Origin: an uncultured Bacteroides sp.
GTDB lineage: Bacteria; Bacteroidota; Bacteroidia; Bacteroidales; Bacteroidaceae
Length of the DNA: 64,000 bases
Assembly (NCBI RefSeq): GCF_937912035.1
Contig: NZ_CALDPF010000043.1
Location: forward strand, 1-64,000
Direction of reading: 5' to 3'
The position numbers and the translations under genes are program-made. Each line of letters opens with the position of its first letter. The first letter of the stretch is position 1. Below, piece after piece: positions 61,648 through 64,000 of the stretch. The notes under the pieces are model-generated. The model ran no database searches, was not told where the DNA came from, and saw only the letters and a program-made list of their open reading frames with translations.

Positions 61648-62958
61648 ATGTCTAAACAGAAATACATTCATATAATAACAATTTTAGGGTTAATCTCCAT
61701 CTTCTCACTGCAAAGCTTATGGCTTTGCAATACATATCTTTTTGTAAAAGAAGAAATTAAAAAAGAATGTACAGATTTATTTGACCAGGCATTATATAAA
61801 GAAGCTAATATAATATCCAAGAGTGTTCCTGAAGGAACTGTCATAGGTGGAGGAGCGCCAAATGATTCTATTTCAATAATCACTTATATATATGACGGAA
61901 TAAGCAAATTAGGCTATAAATATTCTTTATCAGAAATAGATTCACTTACTGATTTACAACTAAGTAAAAAAAATATCAACTCTGAATTCATAGTCTGCGT
62001 CATTGATTCCTGCAAAACTATACAAACCAGTAAAAAGATAACAATTCCCAAGCTAGGAATCATCAAAACTGAGGTTATTCCCATAAAATTAGATAAATCC
62101 ATTGGCATGCAGCTAGTTCTGATAAATCCATATTGGAATATATTTAATAAGATGTGGATTATATTCATAACAACAATCATAATGACTATTCTAACAATTG
62201 TCTGCACTGTCTATCAGATTAAATATATCTTCAAACTAAACAAAATCTCCCAAATCCGTGAGGACTTCTCATACGCCATGGTACATGACATGAAAACACC
62301 TCTAAGTACTATTATGATGGTGCAGGATATGCTGAAAAGCGGAAGACTGGAAGGCAAACCCGAGATAAAGAACAAATACATGAACATAGCGGAAAGCGAA
62401 ACAGACCACTTGTTTGCTCTCACAAACAAGATACTTACCATCTCCAAACTGGAAAACCATAAACTGGAGATGAACAAAACAGAAGTTAAGCTTACACCGA
62501 TAATAGAGAAACTGACTGAGAAATTCAAGGCAAAAGCACAGAAACCTGTAAACTTTATCATCAGCTTGCAGGCCAAAACAGCTTATGCCGACAACGATTA
62601 TCTGGGTGAAGTATTAAGCAATCTGATTGATAATGCCATCAAGTACTCAAAGGAAAGCGTAGAAATTAATATCACGGCTGAAGAGAGCGAACGCTACACC
62701 ATACTGAAAGTACGTGACAATGGTCTGGGTATATCCGAAGCCGACCAGAAAATCATATTCCAGAAATATGAACGCGCAGCGGCGGCAAAGCACAGCCGCA
62801 GAAACAGAACTTCAGGCTTCGGCCTGGGCCTGAACTTTGTTGATCAGGTAATAAAAGCCCATGAGGGAAGAATATTTGTAAACAGCACAGAAGGAGAATT
62901 TACGGAATTTACTATCTATCTACCGTTTGAGACTCCAAACGACAAGCATAATCTGTAA
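61648..62958 (+). CDS. membrane sensor histidine kinase (orphan, RprX-like)
   Basis: 436 residues. TM1 (about 8-30), a periplasmic domain of about 130 residues, TM2 (about 168-190), HisKA with the phospho-accepting H213 in VHDMKTPLST, and HATPase_c with NLIDNAIKYSKES, DNGLGIS and GFGLGLNFV. No response-regulator gene lies on either side, and the next gene downstream converges. It may use a regulator encoded elsewhere, probably the protein that binds the triple repeats in its own upstream region. Its N-terminal part resembles the partial kinase at 63537. Confidence 0.93.
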   Translation: MSKQKYIHIITILGLISIFSLQSLWLCNTYLFVKEEIKKECTDLFDQALYKEANIISKSVPEGTVIGGGAPNDSISIITYIYDGISKLGYKYSLSEIDSLTDLQLSKKNINSEFIVCVIDSCKTIQTSKKITIPKLGIIKTEVIPIKLDKSIGMQLVLINPYWNIFNKMWIIFITTIIMTILTIVCTVYQIKYIFKLNKISQIREDFSYAMVHDMKTPLSTIMMVQDMLKSGRLEGKPEIKNKYMNIAESETDHLFALTNKILTISKLENHKLEMNKTEVKLTPIIEKLTEKFKAKAQKPVNFIISLQAKTAYADNDYLGEVLSNLIDNAIKYSKESVEINITAEESERYTILKVRDNGLGISEADQKIIFQKYERAAAAKHSRRNRTSGFGLGLNFVDQVIKAHEGRIFVNSTEGEFTEFTIYLPFETPNDKHNL

Positions 62959-63024
62959 AGCACAATGCTGTTTTATCACAGCGACGATATCATATACGTA
63001 TAATACACCATGTATATCCATAAA

Positions 63025-63067
63025 AATCTCTGATATCCGGTATAAAACATACAGAATATCAGAGATT
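63025..63067 (-). terminator. terminator of the DUF3836-like gene (duplicated element, copy 2)
   Basis: AATCTCTGATAT (63025-63036) and ATATCAGAGATT (63056-63067) form a perfect 12-bp stem, followed on the minus strand by TTTTTA. Homologous to 60293-60336. Confidence 0.85.
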
Positions 63068-63103
63068 ATCGAGTTAAACTTTTAAGAGAGAAATTGAGGA
63101 ATT

Positions 63104-63364
63104 TTATTTGGTAAACTTCTCAGTCTCCTTCAATATATAACCGGAATTTCTTTCATCCCACTGATAAGTATTCTTATCGGTGACTTCCCCATCTGCGTTA
63201 TAGATAAAGTTTATCTTATACATACGTTTAAGATATTTACCTTCACTTACAGAATAAGCCTCAATATTTGTAACTTTCTTATCTTCTGAAGCTACATTAT
63301 AAACAACTTTTGGTGTTGACAAAGACACTGACGCTACTGCTGAAATGATTAATTCTGCTATCAT
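63104..63364 (-). CDS. small probably secreted DUF3836-like protein
   Basis: 86 residues. A weak signal-like start (MIAELIISAVASVSLS), then beta-strand-like segments with YKINFIYNADGEVTDKNTYQWDERNSGYI, like the repetitive beta proteins labelled DUF3836 in Bacteroides. The family call is tentative. Only one ATG is available, because an in-frame stop lies just upstream. It is divergent from a kinase gene and has the triple-repeat promoter. Its 3' end and terminator are duplicated at 60293-60390. Confidence 0.68.
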   Translation of the reverse strand: MIAELIISAVASVSLSTPKVVYNVASEDKKVTNIEAYSVSEGKYLKRMYKINFIYNADGEVTDKNTYQWDERNSGYILKETEKFTK

Positions 63365-63411
63365 AATAATTTAATTTTTAAGTTAGACTTCTTTTGTTAT
63401 TTCTTATACTG

Positions 63412-63469
63412 CAAAGGTATGCGCAAAGAACAGGAGTTTATGTTATCAATACGTTATCTTTAGGTTAAG
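63412..63469 (-). promoter_or_regulatory. DUF3836-like promoter with three 11-bp-spaced direct repeats
   Basis: The -7 box TACCTTTG is at 63419-63412. GTTATC (63442-63447), GTTATC (63453-63458) and GTTAAG (63464-63469) have the same period and 23-bp offset as at 57.5 and 61.5 kb. Confidence 0.72.
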
Positions 63470-63513
63470 AAGTTTTCTGCGAGAACTTTAGTTATATATC
63501 TGCATAATGTTAT

Positions 63514-63521
63514 TAACTTTG
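63514..63521 (+). promoter_or_regulatory. -7 box of the second sensor kinase gene
   Basis: TAACTTTG, 15 bp upstream of the ATG at 63537, in the duplicated promoter segment. Confidence 0.45.
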
Positions 63522-63536
63522 CAATAAAACTGCTAA

Positions 63537-64000
63537 ATGAGAAAATATATAAAAATAATAACGATATCTGGTCTTTTTATATTAGTCCTAATACAAATTA
63601 TATGGTTATACAGTTCGTACCAATTTAACAAAAATGAAATAGTATTTAAAACAAGTCATCTGTTAGAGAATGCTATTAATGCTGAAACATTTTCCAGATT
63701 GGGTTCTTTACCACAAGGAACAATGGTTAAAAGTAGGCCCCAAAGTGATAGTGGAAAAGATATACCGGAATTTGCTTATATGCAAGAATCATTAGATGAA
63801 CTTGGAAAACCTATTTCTTTGGATACAATAGCAAAATATTATAAACAGATTCTAGAAGAAGAAAATATTAATAATCGCTTTTGTCTATATCTATTAAAAG
63901 GGGATAGTATTATACAAAATAAAGGGAACGCACATTATTCATTTTTTTATATCGAAACACAGAAAATCCCTATTAGGAGTGACTTCTCATATGTTATTAA
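63537..64000 (+). CDS. sensor histidine kinase, N-terminal part (cut by window end)
   Basis: ATG at 63537-63539 opens a frame of 154 codons to the window edge. It starts MRKYIKIITISGLFILVLIQIIWLYSSYQF, a membrane helix like TM1 of the kinase at 61648. The periplasmic domain follows with SRLGSLPQGTMVKS, aligning with SKSVPEGTVIGG of that kinase, and LDTIAKYYKQ...FCLYLLKGDSI. The kinase domains lie beyond the window. Kinase identity rests on this paralogy and on the duplicated upstream region. Confidence 0.75.
   Translation, partial: MRKYIKIITISGLFILVLIQIIWLYSSYQFNKNEIVFKTSHLLENAINAETFSRLGSLPQGTMVKSRPQSDSGKDIPEFAYMQESLDELGKPISLDTIAKYYKQILEEENINNRFCLYLLKGDSIIQNKGNAHYSFFYIETQKIPIRSDFSYVI

Overview
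The window looks like a chromosomal segment of a gut Bacteroidales, most likely Bacteroides or Phocaeicola. The evidence is a SusC/SusD polysaccharide utilization locus, several large TonB-dependent receptors with CarboxypepD_reg domains, DUF4837/DUF4857/DUF4876/DUF5686-type families, an inositol-sphingolipid gene set, and Bacteroides-type promoters (TTTG, about 19-21 nt, then TAnnTTTG) in front of most transcription units. No tRNA, rRNA, CRISPR array, insertion sequence or phage module was found.

Layout. 0.1-4.0 kb: exonuclease III, then a tight operon of sigma54 activator, lptE, TPR protein and secG. 4.0-19.5 kb: a mannose-directed locus read on the minus strand: a secreted PI-PLC/metallophosphatase/PA14 fusion, SusC, SusD, GH92 alpha-mannosidase with a related PA14 domain, alkaline phosphatase, an MGH1/GH63-like hydrolase, GH125 exo-alpha-1,6-mannosidase and a ROK sugar kinase. 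It appears to be at least three transcription units. 19.6-21.7 kb: a PfkB kinase divergent from the PLC gene, and a FucP-type sugar permease. 21.8-24.4 kb: a DUF5686 outer-membrane protein. 24.6-27.2 kb: a four-gene operon (PgpA phosphatase, GtrA, CDP-alcohol phosphatidyltransferase, IPC-synthase-like PAP2 enzyme) like the Bacteroides inositol-lipid pathway, but with no inositol-phosphate synthase gene in the window. 27.3-33.9 kb: pdxA, DUF4837 lipoprotein, rlmN, SpoIID-like protein, rpsA. 33.9-39.6 kb: Lrp regulator divergent from an O-acetylhomoserine sulfhydrylase, a GHL10 hydrolase, an iron alcohol dehydrogenase, and thiol peroxidase under a PerR/Fur-type palindrome. 39.7-52.6 kb: an eight-gene minus-strand operon (TonB receptor, DUF4876, DUF6850-like barrel, ABC transporter, DUF4857, OB-fold lipoprotein, PepSY protein) divergent from a His-rich small membrane protein and a second TonB receptor, probably a metal or heme acquisition island. 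52.7-58.9 kb: MscS channel, M16 protease, and a DUF2975/HTH regulatory cassette with one frameshifted gene. 59-64 kb: an Rpn nuclease and a duplicated module of orphan sensor kinases, each divergent from a small secreted-protein gene across a nearly identical promoter region.

Most interesting idea. A secreted PI-specific phospholipase C, phosphatases and alpha-mannosidases in one locus would suit a substrate with phosphoinositol joined to alpha-mannose, such as GPI-anchor glycans or PI-mannosides. A PfkB kinase shares its promoter region with the PLC gene, and an inositol-lipid operon without a local inositol-phosphate synthase lies 4 kb away. Together these suggest inositol salvage feeding sphingolipid synthesis. 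The domains and motifs are visible in the sequence; the substrate and the metabolic link are inference.

Second theme. Three promoters (M16 protease, TraB-like protein, DUF3836-like protein) carry the same array of three GTTA-type repeats, 11 bp apart and 23 bp from the -7 box, which looks like the operator of an OmpR-family response regulator. Two related sensor kinases without adjacent response regulators are encoded next to two of the three copies.
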